From: Paenibacillus sp. 1_12
Lineage (GTDB): Bacteria > Bacillota > Bacilli > Paenibacillales > NBRC-103111
Direction of reading: 5' to 3'
Length of the DNA stretch: 64,000 bases
Assembly (NCBI RefSeq): GCF_900114475.1
Contig: NZ_FOTE01000001.1
Coordinates: 623,306 to 687,305, forward strand
The position numbers were made by a program, and so were the translations under genes. The notes under the pieces are model-generated. The model made no database searches. It had not been told where the DNA came from and saw only the letters and a program-made list of their open reading frames with translations. Shown one piece after another: positions 35,440 to 44,932 of this stretch. How positions within the stretch are numbered: the stretch's first letter is position 1; every line of letters begins with the position of its first letter.

Positions 35440-36330
35440 TTAAGCTAAACCATTTCGTTGATCATCGGTCTCATAGATTTTAACCGTCATACGAGGCAGG
35501 TCGACAATATCAAAGGTTGGCGTGTAAGCATCCAGCAATTGAATATTGGTGCTAACCTCTTCAGGCGATCTCATCCCTATATTAAGCAAATGAACACGGG
35601 AATCGGATAACAGGAACTTCAGGCAAAGCGCATAAATATCTTGCTTTTCAAGTAAATGGGGAGCCAGATGCTCCAATAGTCTCTCAAATATGCCCGAGGT
35701 CATCGGTCTCATAACGGCTACGCCCATTTGTTTCTCTGCTGCCAAGCCCAGCAGGTGAAGTGCAGCGGACTGATAGATGATGTTGTAATTAACCTGCACG
35801 ACATGGAACAAATTCGTCTCGATCAGATTTAAAGCTGAATGTGCATCCTCCGTCGTCAAACCCAGCCATCTTACTTTGCCCTGCTTCTGCAGCTCCTGCA
35901 GCGCTTCCATCGGCCCGCCGCTCAGAATGTGATCGTTATCCTCCTGCGTATAGATGCCCCCGTGGAACTGGATGACGTCCACGTAATCTGTCTGTAAGCG
36001 AGCAAGACTCTCCTCTACACTGCGAATGACTGCAGCCATATCCATGTCTCCTCGATATGAGACCTTAGTAGCCACATAACAATCCTGACGTCTCGTTTTC
36101 AATACGTCCCCAATAATACCTTCGCTGTGTCCGCTGCCATAACCAGCGGCTGTATCGATATAATTGATGCCTGAATCCAATGCTGTATGAATTGTGCGAA
36201 TTGCCTTCGCTCTTCCATCCGGGCTGTAAGGGTCCCAGCCTTGCGCTTTATTAACGCCTGAGAACGGATAGCCTCCTACGGCAATACGGCTCACTTTCAA
36301 TCCTGTATTTCCTAATACGGCATATTTCAT
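35440..36330 (-). CDS. Aldo/keto reductase
   Basis: A 296-residue NADPH-dependent oxidoreductase barrel. The catalytic tetrad can be seen as Asp and Tyr in NYIDTAAGYGSG (near 57-62), Lys in YVATKVSY (near 87) and His in DVIQFHGG (near 121). The group matches the YajO/Tas or L-fucose dehydrogenase-like AKRs. AAGGAGTG precedes ATG. It lies 27 bp upstream of the amidohydrolase gene and probably works with it on an imported sugar. Confidence 0.9.
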   Translation of the reverse strand: MKYAVLGNTGLKVSRIAVGGYPFSGVNKAQGWDPYSPDGRAKAIRTIHTALDSGINYIDTAAGYGSGHSEGIIGDVLKTRRQDCYVATKVSYRGDMDMAAVIRSVEESLARLQTDYVDVIQFHGGIYTQEDNDHILSGGPMEALQELQKQGKVRWLGLTTEDAHSALNLIETNLFHVVQVNYNIIYQSAALHLLGLAAEKQMGVAVMRPMTSGIFERLLEHLAPHLLEKQDIYALCLKFLLSDSRVHLLNIGMRSPEEVSTNIQLLDAYTPTFDIVDLPRMTVKIYETDDQRNGLA

Positions 36331-36377
36331 TGTAAAACACTCCTTATAGTTGGATATAAATCAACATCAATGCCCGC

Positions 36378-37874
36378 TTATTTCTTTTTCTCTTGATAAG
36401 CCTTATTCATTTCCATAACTATTTTTTGATACTGAGCATCCTCCTTAAGCTTACTGACAAAGGAATCCCACGCTTCTATCGTTTCTTTCCCCATGATGAC
36501 CTTTATTTTCATGTCGCTAATTTTTTTATTATATTCTCCACCTACCTGAATCCCGGTTTGCGATATTAACCCGATAGAAGGATCGGCAATGCTGACCTTG
36601 GATCTCTCATCCACAATCTTTTTGTTGCGCTCAAAAATTTCCTTCGGCATGCCCGGCGCATAGGCCCACAAGTATTTATCAAATCTTTCAAAAACTTTTC
36701 CAAAGGAGCTAACCGAAATGCTGTCCACATCCGCCTGCTTCATAGCGACCTTGAATCCATCCACCTCCTTGTAATGAACATCCTTGATACCGTTTATGGC
36801 CAGTGAAGCTCCCTCCTCGGACGCTCCAAAATCCATCAATGCCAAAATCTTTTTCACCTTAGCTTCAGGAACCTTTTTCGGTATCAGATATACGCCCAAA
36901 AATCCGGGAGATTGCAGGGCCACTCCGTTCAGTGTAGTAAGAGCCAAAAAGTCAGCACTTGGATTGGTTTTCATTGGAATGTCAATCTGTCTCCACAAGC
37001 CAAGAATGGTGTCACTTGTAAAACCCGATTTACTCGATGTCGCCAATTCTTCAGCTTGTGAGGTTTTCATGACTGAAAAATCTCTCGGTATTAATTCATC
37101 CTTGTAAGCCTTGTTTAAATAAACCAGCATTTCACGTGTGCCCGGTTCTGAAGCGACATCGACAAGCTTGCCGTCCTTCAGCTTCCATTTTCCGTTGCTT
37201 TTATTAAAAATGTTGTCCATCATGGGTGACCAGTCCCTCATGTTGTAGCCAAATGTATCCTTCTTTCCGTTCCCATCAGGGTCACTGTCCGTAAAAGCTT
37301 GCCATACTTTATACATCTCATCAGTAGTTGTAGGCACCTGCAAGTGTAATTTGTCTAACCAATCCTTTCGTACAGCTGGAAAGCCTCCCCCTTCAATCGG
37401 GCGTACGGAGTGTATAGCGAAATTTTTATCGTTTATTCGAGTCGACTCCCATACACTTTTGGGGTATTCCATCAAGTGAGGATAATTTTGAATATAAGGC
37501 GTCAAATCCCAGAATGCCCCTTGATTAACCATTTGCTGCATAAGCGGGTTCGTAATATCCGAGATTTTCATTAAATCCGGTATATCGCCCGAAGCCAGGG
37601 TGACACTTTGTTTCTCATCCCAGTTATTGGGTGAAACCCAGATCATATTGATTTTGGTGTTCGTGCGTTTCTCAATCTCTTTTAATACAGGATTATCTGG
37701 CCCTGGCGGCTCAGGAGTATGGAATTCGGTTATGATGCTGATTTCCGTCGGAGGACCATTCTCTGCTTTTCCTGACGCTGGAGCAGATGAAGATGAGCCT
37801 CCTGACGAGCAGGCCGCTGTTACGAGGGACATCACACACAAAGCCGATATGGCCCCACACCTTTTGCTTTTCAT
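36378..37874 (-). CDS. Sugar-binding lipoprotein (system C, LipO type)
   Basis: A 498-residue binding protein of the long LplA/YtcQ type paired with LplB/LplC-like permeases. Signal and lipobox VTAAC, then a Ser/Gly linker. Typical stretches are TNTKINMIWVSPNNWDEKQSVTLASGDIPDL, broken by the hinge, and FTDSDPDGNGKKDTFGYN near residue 190, a calcium-loop-like DPDGNGKKDT. Confidence 0.92.
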   Translation of the reverse strand: MKSKRCGAISALCVMSLVTAACSSGGSSSSAPASGKAENGPPTEISIITEFHTPEPPGPDNPVLKEIEKRTNTKINMIWVSPNNWDEKQSVTLASGDIPDLMKISDITNPLMQQMVNQGAFWDLTPYIQNYPHLMEYPKSVWESTRINDKNFAIHSVRPIEGGGFPAVRKDWLDKLHLQVPTTTDEMYKVWQAFTDSDPDGNGKKDTFGYNMRDWSPMMDNIFNKSNGKWKLKDGKLVDVASEPGTREMLVYLNKAYKDELIPRDFSVMKTSQAEELATSSKSGFTSDTILGLWRQIDIPMKTNPSADFLALTTLNGVALQSPGFLGVYLIPKKVPEAKVKKILALMDFGASEEGASLAINGIKDVHYKEVDGFKVAMKQADVDSISVSSFGKVFERFDKYLWAYAPGMPKEIFERNKKIVDERSKVSIADPSIGLISQTGIQVGGEYNKKISDMKIKVIMGKETIEAWDSFVSKLKEDAQYQKIVMEMNKAYQEKKK

Positions 37875-37919
37875 TACTTTAAACCTCCTTTATATTGAGA
37901 AGCTTGTTAACGGCAGCAG

Positions 37920-38801
37920 TTAGCCTTTTACCGACCCAAGCATGACTCCTTTATTAAAATGCTTTTGCAAAAACGGATATACCAGTAGAATCGGGAAGGT
38001 CGCGATCACGACAGCCGCCATTTTCAAGGTCTGTGCCGGGATTTGTGCTTCAGACATCATCTCGGCCGCAACCGCGCCTCCAACAGCCGTAGAGGACTCA
38101 ATCAGCATATTGCGAAGAACAAGCTGCAAAGGCCATTTCGTATAATCATTGATGTAAAGAACGGCATTAAAGAACGTGTTCCAATACGACACGGCATAGA
38201 ACAGGCCAAACGCAGCAAGTGCTGGCAAGGACAGAGGAAGAATAATTCGGCAGAAGATCGCTGCATCATTGCACCCGTCAATCATCCCTGCTTCCTCTAA
38301 TTCAACCGGTATACTGTCAAAAAAACTTTTCATCAATAACACGTACCAGCCGCTGGTGAGGATCGGAAATATTAGAGACCATACGCTGTTGATCAGCCCC
38401 AAATCCCGAACGAGCAAATACGGAGGAATAATGCCAGGGTTAAACAGAATCGTAAACAAGATGAGCACCAAGAAGGCTTTTCGACCCTGCAGCCTTTTTC
38501 TGGATAGTCCATAAGCCAAAGCAGCTGTGACGATTAAACTTAATCCGGTTCCCACCGTTGACAGAAACAAACTGACCCATGTCGCATTTTTAAAAGAAGG
38601 CGTTGATAACAAATATTCGTAGGAACGAATCGTCCAATGCTCAGGGAATACAACAAACCCTTGCTTCTGTGCATATTCGATCGGGTCGGTAAAAGAAATC
38701 ACAAAAACGTAATATAAAGGGAAAATCGTCACCACGCATACCAAAGCCAATATTGTAATATTGATCCAATTAAAAAACCGATCACCTAAGCTTTCACGCA
38801 T
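37920..38801 (-). CDS. ABC permease, LplC/YtcP type
   Basis: A 293-residue permease with six segments and EAA loop EEAGMIDGCNDAAIFCRIIL (about 200-220). The end GVMLGSVKG is family-typical. GGGAGG precedes ATG. It lies between LplB-type permease and binding protein. Confidence 0.93.
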   Translation of the reverse strand: MRESLGDRFFNWINITILALVCVVTIFPLYYVFVISFTDPIEYAQKQGFVVFPEHWTIRSYEYLLSTPSFKNATWVSLFLSTVGTGLSLIVTAALAYGLSRKRLQGRKAFLVLILFTILFNPGIIPPYLLVRDLGLINSVWSLIFPILTSGWYVLLMKSFFDSIPVELEEAGMIDGCNDAAIFCRIILPLSLPALAAFGLFYAVSYWNTFFNAVLYINDYTKWPLQLVLRNMLIESSTAVGGAVAAEMMSEAQIPAQTLKMAAVVIATFPILLVYPFLQKHFNKGVMLGSVKG

Positions 38802-38831
38802 TCTTTACAAGCCTCCCTGACCCATGCCATG

Positions 38832-39746
38832 TTAATAAACGCCTTCTTCTCCGAATTGCTTGGCAAGCCGATTGACAAGAATGACCAGGAACAAGCCGAC
38901 AAACGATTTAAACAAGCCGACTGCTGTACTGTAGCTGAACTGACCGCTTTGAATACCGACTCGATAAACATAAGTTTCAAACACATCGGCCACCTCGGAA
39001 ACCGCTCCATTCATCATAAGAAATACTTGTTCAAAGCCAACATCCATAATTTGACCGATCCGAAGGATGAACAGAACTATAATGACGCTGCGGATAGCGG
39101 GAAGCGTGATATGCCACGATTGACGGAGTCGATTAGCCCCATCTATTTTGGCTGCTTCATACAGCTGAGGGTCTATGCCCGCTATGGCAGCCAGAAAAAT
39201 AATCGTGCCCCAGCCCGTTTCTTTCCAAATGTTTTGCGCAGTCAGCATGCCCCAAAAAATATTTGCATTCGACAAGAAGTCAAATTTGGAAAACCCCATA
39301 TACGCCAACAGCATATTAACGATACCGGATGATTGGGAAAATAAGAGAAAGGTGATTCCAACCACAACTACCCATGATAAAAAGTGAGGTAAATAAACAA
39401 TCGATTGTACGACTTGTTTAAAAACAGGATGACGAATTTCACTTAATAACAAGGCTAAAGCAATAGGAATAGGAAAAAAAAAGCACAAATTCAATAAACT
39501 GATCATCATCGTATTGCGAAAAAGAATGAAAAAATCAGGGTTCATGAATAAACGTTCAAAATGCATCCATCCCACCCATTGGCTATGCAGTACACCCATA
39601 TATGGAGAATAGTCCTGAAAAGCGATGATAATCCCCCACATCGGGATATATTTAAAAACAAGGAAAAATATAATGCCCGGACCCATGATCAGGTATAGAA
39701 ACCGGTCTCGTTTGATTCCGTGCCAAACTCTAGAAATTGACGCCAT
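38832..39746 (-). CDS. ABC permease, LplB/YteP type
   Basis: A 304-residue permease. It has YIPMWGIIIAFQDYSPYMG near residue 45, the signature of LplB-type permeases, and EAA loop YEAAKIDGANRLRQSWHITL (near 210). ATG 39746 follows AGGAGG by 9 nt; the reading to 39827 has no site. First gene of the three-gene transport unit. Confidence 0.93.
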   Translation of the reverse strand: MASISRVWHGIKRDRFLYLIMGPGIIFFLVFKYIPMWGIIIAFQDYSPYMGVLHSQWVGWMHFERLFMNPDFFILFRNTMMISLLNLCFFFPIPIALALLLSEIRHPVFKQVVQSIVYLPHFLSWVVVVGITFLLFSQSSGIVNMLLAYMGFSKFDFLSNANIFWGMLTAQNIWKETGWGTIIFLAAIAGIDPQLYEAAKIDGANRLRQSWHITLPAIRSVIIVLFILRIGQIMDVGFEQVFLMMNGAVSEVADVFETYVYRVGIQSGQFSYSTAVGLFKSFVGLFLVILVNRLAKQFGEEGVY

Positions 39747-39917
39747 CCATAAGTTCCTCCTCATCCAGCTCTGCTCATCTGCAACTTTACCGAGCAGCTT
39801 CATTTCCGGCAATAGTAACCTTTTCAACTGCTATTCAGATGAAGATTAGCTTATATAACAAGTGAATTTCCTTGCATAATACTTTTTTGACTTGCACATA
39901 AACTGCTTATTTGCCGC

Positions 39918-42248
39918 TTAAATGCTGCTGGTATATTTCTCGCGATACTGCCCGGGGGTCATTTTTTCACTCTTTTTGAAAATCCGGATTAAATACGAGG
40001 GCTGGTAGCTCAGCACATCAGAAATTTCATTAATTTTTAGATCGGAATGGATAAGCAGTTCCTTACAATGCTCCAGCTTGAGCCTGACGATGTAATCGAT
40101 AAAGTTCTCCCCTGTGAATTGTTTAAATACCTTGCTCAGCCTGGAAGGGCTCATCTCTAGCTTTTCCGCGCAAGCATCCAAAGAAATATTGGATAAATAT
40201 TGATCCTTCAATTCGGACAAAAGCTGTTCAATTTTCGTTCGCAGGTTGGCGTCATACGTGATTGATAATGTTTTGACAAACGGATGAATCAGCTTATGTT
40301 GAAACCAGTGCAGCATTTCATTAGGTTCATGGATATGCATAAGCTGCTCATACAAATGAACACCATCGTAAATATCATATAGATTCATGTCATAGCGAAT
40401 AATCAGATCCTGGATAGTACCCAGCAGCTTCATCATTCCTTGATGTACGATAACCTCCGTTCCATTGCTTTGCTCCACCAAGGCCGTCAAAAACTGCTTG
40501 ATCAAATCCATTGCTTCATCCTCTAGCCCGCTGCTTATCGCATGTACAATTCCTCTTTCCAGCTCAAAAGAATATTTCATTTTATGATGATGGTTATGGA
40601 TCAAAAAGTGATTCATGTCCAAAATTTGATTCGAGTTGTCCAAGTCACGAAACCTCAGCGCTTTGCGTGATTGCTCAAGCAGCTTAGGCGCTTCCATAAT
40701 GGACTCTGTGATTTGGCTAATGACAACCGTTGCTTTCATTCGTATAACGTTGTTGACCGTGGATATGAACGCAGAGCCTTGTTTGTTCAATTCCTGATGA
40801 AGCTGCTCCCGATTGTCATTTTCCTCTGTTATGAAAAAAGCTCCTACCGATAAGTCCTGAAAATTGATCACGTGCACCATCTTCGTGTTTTGGGAACACA
40901 GCTCTAATAAGATGTTGGAAGCGGCAAAGGTAAGCAGCTGTGTATCTCTGTCCGAATACATCCCACCTCGATCATTGATGCCGTGCAGCTGTGCCACCAG
41001 AAAAGCACAATGTTGATTTTGAACATCCCACTCCAAACGGCCAAGCTGGTCTATGATTTCAAGCTCACTGTGAAAATATAGATTGCCCTGCAAAAACTGA
41101 AGCAAAAAGCTGTCACGCAGCATAGGTATCGATTGCTTCATTCGCAGCTGAAGAGCCTCCTGCTCATCCAGATGCCGTCTCCATTGATTTTCGATATATA
41201 CGATTTCATCTTTTTCATCGTCTTTCTCTTGTTTGCCTGACTCAAATATATTTTTCACTCTCAAAATGGGGGCATATATTTTATGGGAAGCGAACCATGA
41301 CATTAATAATCCGATCACCAAACAAACAACGCTAATTAAAATAATAAGCCGCGAAATAAAGGTTACCGGCGCAGCGATTTGCGAATCGGGTGTAGCGGAT
41401 ATAACAGTCCACTTTCCACCTAATTTGGCGATGCTTCCATAGGATACCGAATACGACTGCTGCTCCCATTCCATTTTAAAGGTGCTTTCACCTTGATGTT
41501 TTTCATTCATGTGTTTGACTAAAGCTTGCTTAAAGGGCAGCTGGTCATTAGACTCATTCGAGAGAAATGTCGTTAAGTCCTGATCGTTTTCATTGATAAG
41601 AAATGAGATTCCTTTTCCTGTAGCCAGCTTTTGAACCATCGAATTCAGCTTGTTTTGATCGAGATAAATAAGAAAGGCGCCGAAGGAATCGTTTAGCCTG
41701 CCACCAGGGAGCTTGACTACCACCGTTTTATAGGAAGAATCAGGCTTATTAATTTGTTTTAAAGAGTAATGCAAATAAATGTTTTGGTCTTTGTCCAGAA
41801 GCGAATTAAAGAGCTTGCGGTCCGATTCCGTTTGAATAGACCGAATCCCTGACTCATCACTTATCAACTTATCAGCCTCACGCAAATATAAGGTTACGCT
41901 GCTGATCAAAGAATTGGACTCCTTCATCAAGGAAAGAGATTTAATCAGATCATTAGTTTTCTCAAATTCCCAGGCCAAATCCATTTGGTTTAGCGATGGA
42001 TCGAAGCTTGGATCCAGTGAGATTCTAACAACAAACTTTTCGAGTGCCGTTAAATAATCATCCATTTGCTGGATCGATTGATCCAAATGCGATTTGTGAG
42101 CTTTGGTTACCTCGGTTCCAATCACATCCGTGCCTAGATAAAATAAGATCACACCCACAATAATCAAGGGAATACAGGTAACCAGCATCACGATTCCGGT
42201 GGTTTTCCAAAATACGGTTCCACGAATTCGCATTTTTCTTTTGGACAT
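39918..42248 (-). CDS. Membrane-anchored AraC-family regulator with extracellular sensor
   Basis: A 776-residue one-component regulator of the YtdP/YesS type. TM1 is near 14-36, an extracellular Cache-like domain at 40-290 (HLDQSIQQMDDYLTALEKFV), TM2 near 297-320. A cytoplasmic linker follows, and a C-terminal AraC HTH at about 670-776 (ISLDACAEKLEMSPSRLSKVF and INEISDVLSYQPSYLIRIFKKS, both broken by the turn). It probably senses the sugar of system C and activates the lplB-like operon directly downstream. Confidence 0.92.
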   Translation of the reverse strand: MSKRKMRIRGTVFWKTTGIVMLVTCIPLIIVGVILFYLGTDVIGTEVTKAHKSHLDQSIQQMDDYLTALEKFVVRISLDPSFDPSLNQMDLAWEFEKTNDLIKSLSLMKESNSLISSVTLYLREADKLISDESGIRSIQTESDRKLFNSLLDKDQNIYLHYSLKQINKPDSSYKTVVVKLPGGRLNDSFGAFLIYLDQNKLNSMVQKLATGKGISFLINENDQDLTTFLSNESNDQLPFKQALVKHMNEKHQGESTFKMEWEQQSYSVSYGSIAKLGGKWTVISATPDSQIAAPVTFISRLIILISVVCLVIGLLMSWFASHKIYAPILRVKNIFESGKQEKDDEKDEIVYIENQWRRHLDEQEALQLRMKQSIPMLRDSFLLQFLQGNLYFHSELEIIDQLGRLEWDVQNQHCAFLVAQLHGINDRGGMYSDRDTQLLTFAASNILLELCSQNTKMVHVINFQDLSVGAFFITEENDNREQLHQELNKQGSAFISTVNNVIRMKATVVISQITESIMEAPKLLEQSRKALRFRDLDNSNQILDMNHFLIHNHHHKMKYSFELERGIVHAISSGLEDEAMDLIKQFLTALVEQSNGTEVIVHQGMMKLLGTIQDLIIRYDMNLYDIYDGVHLYEQLMHIHEPNEMLHWFQHKLIHPFVKTLSITYDANLRTKIEQLLSELKDQYLSNISLDACAEKLEMSPSRLSKVFKQFTGENFIDYIVRLKLEHCKELLIHSDLKINEISDVLSYQPSYLIRIFKKSEKMTPGQYREKYTSSI

Positions 42249-42313
42249 TTTTCATTGCCCCCCTTACTCCTCCACTATCCTTTTGAAACACACTCTATGA
42301 GTTGAACGAAAAT

Positions 42314-42342
42314 AGGCGGCCGGAGAAATATACCGGCAGCCT
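42314..42342 (-). terminator. Probable terminator after the PhyH gene
   Basis: On the minus strand AGGCTGCCGG pairs with CCGGCCGCCT (one mismatch) and runs into ATTTTCG. It separates the PhyH gene from the AraC regulator. Confidence 0.55.
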
Positions 42343-42373
42343 AAATCGCTTTTTACATTCTTTTTGTCTCCCG

Positions 42374-43201
42374 CTATACGGTCAAGCCCTGCTTTTCCAA
42401 CCAAATTTTTAAAGGAACGTCTCCATCCGTAGGTGTATAATATCCGTTGCAGTTTAAACCGTCCCCAAGCATCTGACGAGCGATCGGATCGGATTTTTCC
42501 AACAAACCGTCCATCGTCATATCGTCTTTTCTGCGAATCCACCGATATCCGTAACCGTAGAAAAGCACCTTCCGGGTCACATCAGACCAGTTCGTACTGG
42601 CCGCATGCCACAACCGGCGATCAAAAAATACGGCTGTTCCCGGTTTTACGCAAACCGGAATGGCTCCCTCAGGCTGACCTATCTTATCCTCGGATAGAGG
42701 CATCGTGTCCATCAGATGACTGTTGGGTACGATCCAGAAATTGCCTCGACCCGCTTCGGACAAATCTGACAAGAAATAAGCTACTTTTAAGGAAAGCCGT
42801 GGACGCGGATGAGACTCCATTTCCATATTCACTCGGCCGCTATCCTGATGCCAGCCAAAGGTCCGGTCACTCTGTTCCTGCCCTGATGGAGGCGTGACAA
42901 TCATATGCGTATGATACATGTAAATATTCCAACCCAGAAGGCCCCATACCTTCGGAAGTGTTTTTTCATACGTGACCAGATCGAGGAACAACTGGTGGTC
43001 CTTTACGAAATCTGTATAAAATAAAGCTTTTTTCGTATCATGACCTTCGTTGTATTTAAGCTCGCTAATCCGGTCTACCTCCACCGTCAAGGCTTCTACC
43101 TGCTCTGGGGAAAGCGCATTTTCCACAATCAAATAACCTGTTTCATTAAAATGGCGACGTTCTTCCTCGGTTAAGCTGTATTGCAAGCATGATGTTTCCA
43201 T
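42374..43201 (-). CDS. Phytanoyl-CoA dioxygenase (PhyH)-family enzyme
   Basis: A 275-residue Fe(II)/2-oxoglutarate-dependent dioxygenase. The iron triad is His118-x-Asp120 in GWHQDSG and His199 in RRLWHAASTN; Arg210 (DVTRKVLF) fits the 2-oxoglutarate carboxylate. The N-terminal FNETGYLIVENALSPEQVEAL is the usual PhyH start. It follows a binding-protein gene by 23 bp, so it likely hydroxylates or cleaves a compound brought in by that system. No acyl-CoA genes nearby. Confidence 0.88.
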   Translation of the reverse strand: METSCLQYSLTEEERRHFNETGYLIVENALSPEQVEALTVEVDRISELKYNEGHDTKKALFYTDFVKDHQLFLDLVTYEKTLPKVWGLLGWNIYMYHTHMIVTPPSGQEQSDRTFGWHQDSGRVNMEMESHPRPRLSLKVAYFLSDLSEAGRGNFWIVPNSHLMDTMPLSEDKIGQPEGAIPVCVKPGTAVFFDRRLWHAASTNWSDVTRKVLFYGYGYRWIRRKDDMTMDGLLEKSDPIARQMLGDGLNCNGYYTPTDGDVPLKIWLEKQGLTV

Positions 43202-43224
43202 GAATACCTCCTGAGTTATTATAG

Positions 43225-44796
43225 TTATTTATAAAAGCTGAAAGCTTTAGCAAATTCCTTATAGGCCTGTTTGAATTCCGGAAGATTATTTAGCTTGTTT
43301 ACATAGGCCTTGTACTCATCCATGGAGATTTGCCCGACAATCGCCTTGGTCATCATGGCCGTCCATTCCGCAGAATATTTCGTCCATGTTTTGAGCCACG
43401 TATCAGAAACCAGCCAGGTGAAAATATTATAGATCCCTACCTTTTCATAATCCGCTACTTCTTTTCTTTTTTGTTCTACATATTCCTTAGGGGCTCCGGG
43501 GTTATCGACTTTTCCCCATTTCACATAGGCCAGTACGGCCGCTCCCAGGCTTGTTGTGTTGACCTCTTTCAAAGAAAGCTCTGTCGGCACCTTTAGTCCG
43601 TTGACTACGTTGTAGTGGACTCCCTCAATACCGCTGTAGGCAAAATCCGTAAGCTCCTGAGAAGCCGTTGCGTCAAAATATTTGAGCATTTGCTTTAATT
43701 TATCCTCAGGTACTTTCTTAGATATGAAGATGCCTCCGTTCACGCCAGTAGATAACTCGACTGCATAACCACCTGGACCCTTTAAAGGAGGCAGCGCGAT
43801 GATTTTCGCATCAGGCTGAACTTTTTTGGCCTGCACTTCAAAATCATAGTGGTATCTGGTGCTTCGCATGTAAGTTGCCGCTCTTCCAGTCGAAATTGCT
43901 TCCTCCATCTGTGTTCTTTTCATCGCCATGTATTCCTTGGGCATGCTGCCTTCCTGATATAGCTGTCTAAACCAATCCACCATATCTGTATATTGATTAG
44001 TCAACTCATGCCATATGAGTCCCCCATCACTATCATAGTTCGGCGATAATGCGCCAAAAGCAGCCTCAAACGTACTAACACCCTCATTGGTTCCGACCAA
44101 ACCCATCGTATCCTTTTTACCGTTGCCGTCCGGGTCCCCATTAGCCATCAACTTCAACGCATTCCGATACTCATCAATAGTGGTCGGGACAGCCAGACCC
44201 AGCTTATCCAGCCAATCCTTCCGAATATTGACGGAGCTGTCAATCAGGGACCTTGAACGTGGTAAGCCATAAATTTTGCCATCAATAGATAAATATTTGG
44301 TCCAGTTGGGAGGCGTGTTGTTTTTGAGGTTCGGATATTGGCTCATATCCCCTAGAAACGGAGTCAGATCCCAAAAGGCCCCGCTTCGGATGGCATTGAT
44401 CATAGATGCAGTTAACCCCTGATTCGGATAAGCGATCACCTCGGGAATATCACCGGAAGCCAGAATCAGATCAAGTTTCGTGATTACGTCCCCGGAAGGA
44501 ACCCAATTCGCATCAATCTTTACATTTAACCTTTTTTGATATTCCGTCCAAAAAGCATTATTCATATCCGGCATCTCATTGTACAGTCCACCAAATATTT
44601 GGATCGGGAGCGGTTTGCCTGTGTTAGCAGAAGCTTCATTGCTTTTATTTGGAGTTGTACCACTTCCACTTCCACTTCCACTTCCTTCTTGCATCGTATT
44701 GTTGTTTGCTGAACATCCGCTTGTCAGAACGGCCAACAAACAGCTAATCGTTACAACGAACCTTGTTCTTGACTGCCAATATGGTCTCAATATCAC
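43225..44796 (-). CDS. Sugar-binding lipoprotein (second LipO-type)
   Basis: A 523-residue binding protein. GTG 44796 lies 8 nt after GGGGGG. Signal ends in lipobox LTSGCS, then a short repeated Ser-Gly linker (GSGSGSGSG). Family marks are LILASGDIPEVIAYPNQG and MANGDPDGNGKKDTMGLVG near residue 185. No permease of its own; it may feed the system C permeases. A cre-like site lies 22-36 bp upstream and an AraC gene is divergent. Confidence 0.92.
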   Translation of the reverse strand: MILRPYWQSRTRFVVTISCLLAVLTSGCSANNNTMQEGSGSGSGSGTTPNKSNEASANTGKPLPIQIFGGLYNEMPDMNNAFWTEYQKRLNVKIDANWVPSGDVITKLDLILASGDIPEVIAYPNQGLTASMINAIRSGAFWDLTPFLGDMSQYPNLKNNTPPNWTKYLSIDGKIYGLPRSRSLIDSSVNIRKDWLDKLGLAVPTTIDEYRNALKLMANGDPDGNGKKDTMGLVGTNEGVSTFEAAFGALSPNYDSDGGLIWHELTNQYTDMVDWFRQLYQEGSMPKEYMAMKRTQMEEAISTGRAATYMRSTRYHYDFEVQAKKVQPDAKIIALPPLKGPGGYAVELSTGVNGGIFISKKVPEDKLKQMLKYFDATASQELTDFAYSGIEGVHYNVVNGLKVPTELSLKEVNTTSLGAAVLAYVKWGKVDNPGAPKEYVEQKRKEVADYEKVGIYNIFTWLVSDTWLKTWTKYSAEWTAMMTKAIVGQISMDEYKAYVNKLNNLPEFKQAYKEFAKAFSFYK

Positions 44797-44816
44797 ATCG
44801 AATTCCCCCCAAAGCG

Positions 44817-44831
44817 TTGTAAGCGCTTCAT
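44817..44831 (-). promoter_or_regulatory. CcpA (cre)-like site
   Basis: TTGTAAGCGCTTCAT has the core AAGCGCTT and fits the cre consensus at all but one position (A for C at position 14). It is in the gap between the binding-protein gene and the divergent AraC gene. AAGCGTTGTAAGCG is identical to the site at 27752. Confidence 0.6.
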
Positions 44832-44932
44832 ATATGGATATACGTCAATTTTAGAATATCCCTCTGTGATTTGCTATTAACAGATCAATGTTCTTTTGAA
44901 CGATTCAATGATAATGAAAAGGATTGCAGTCG

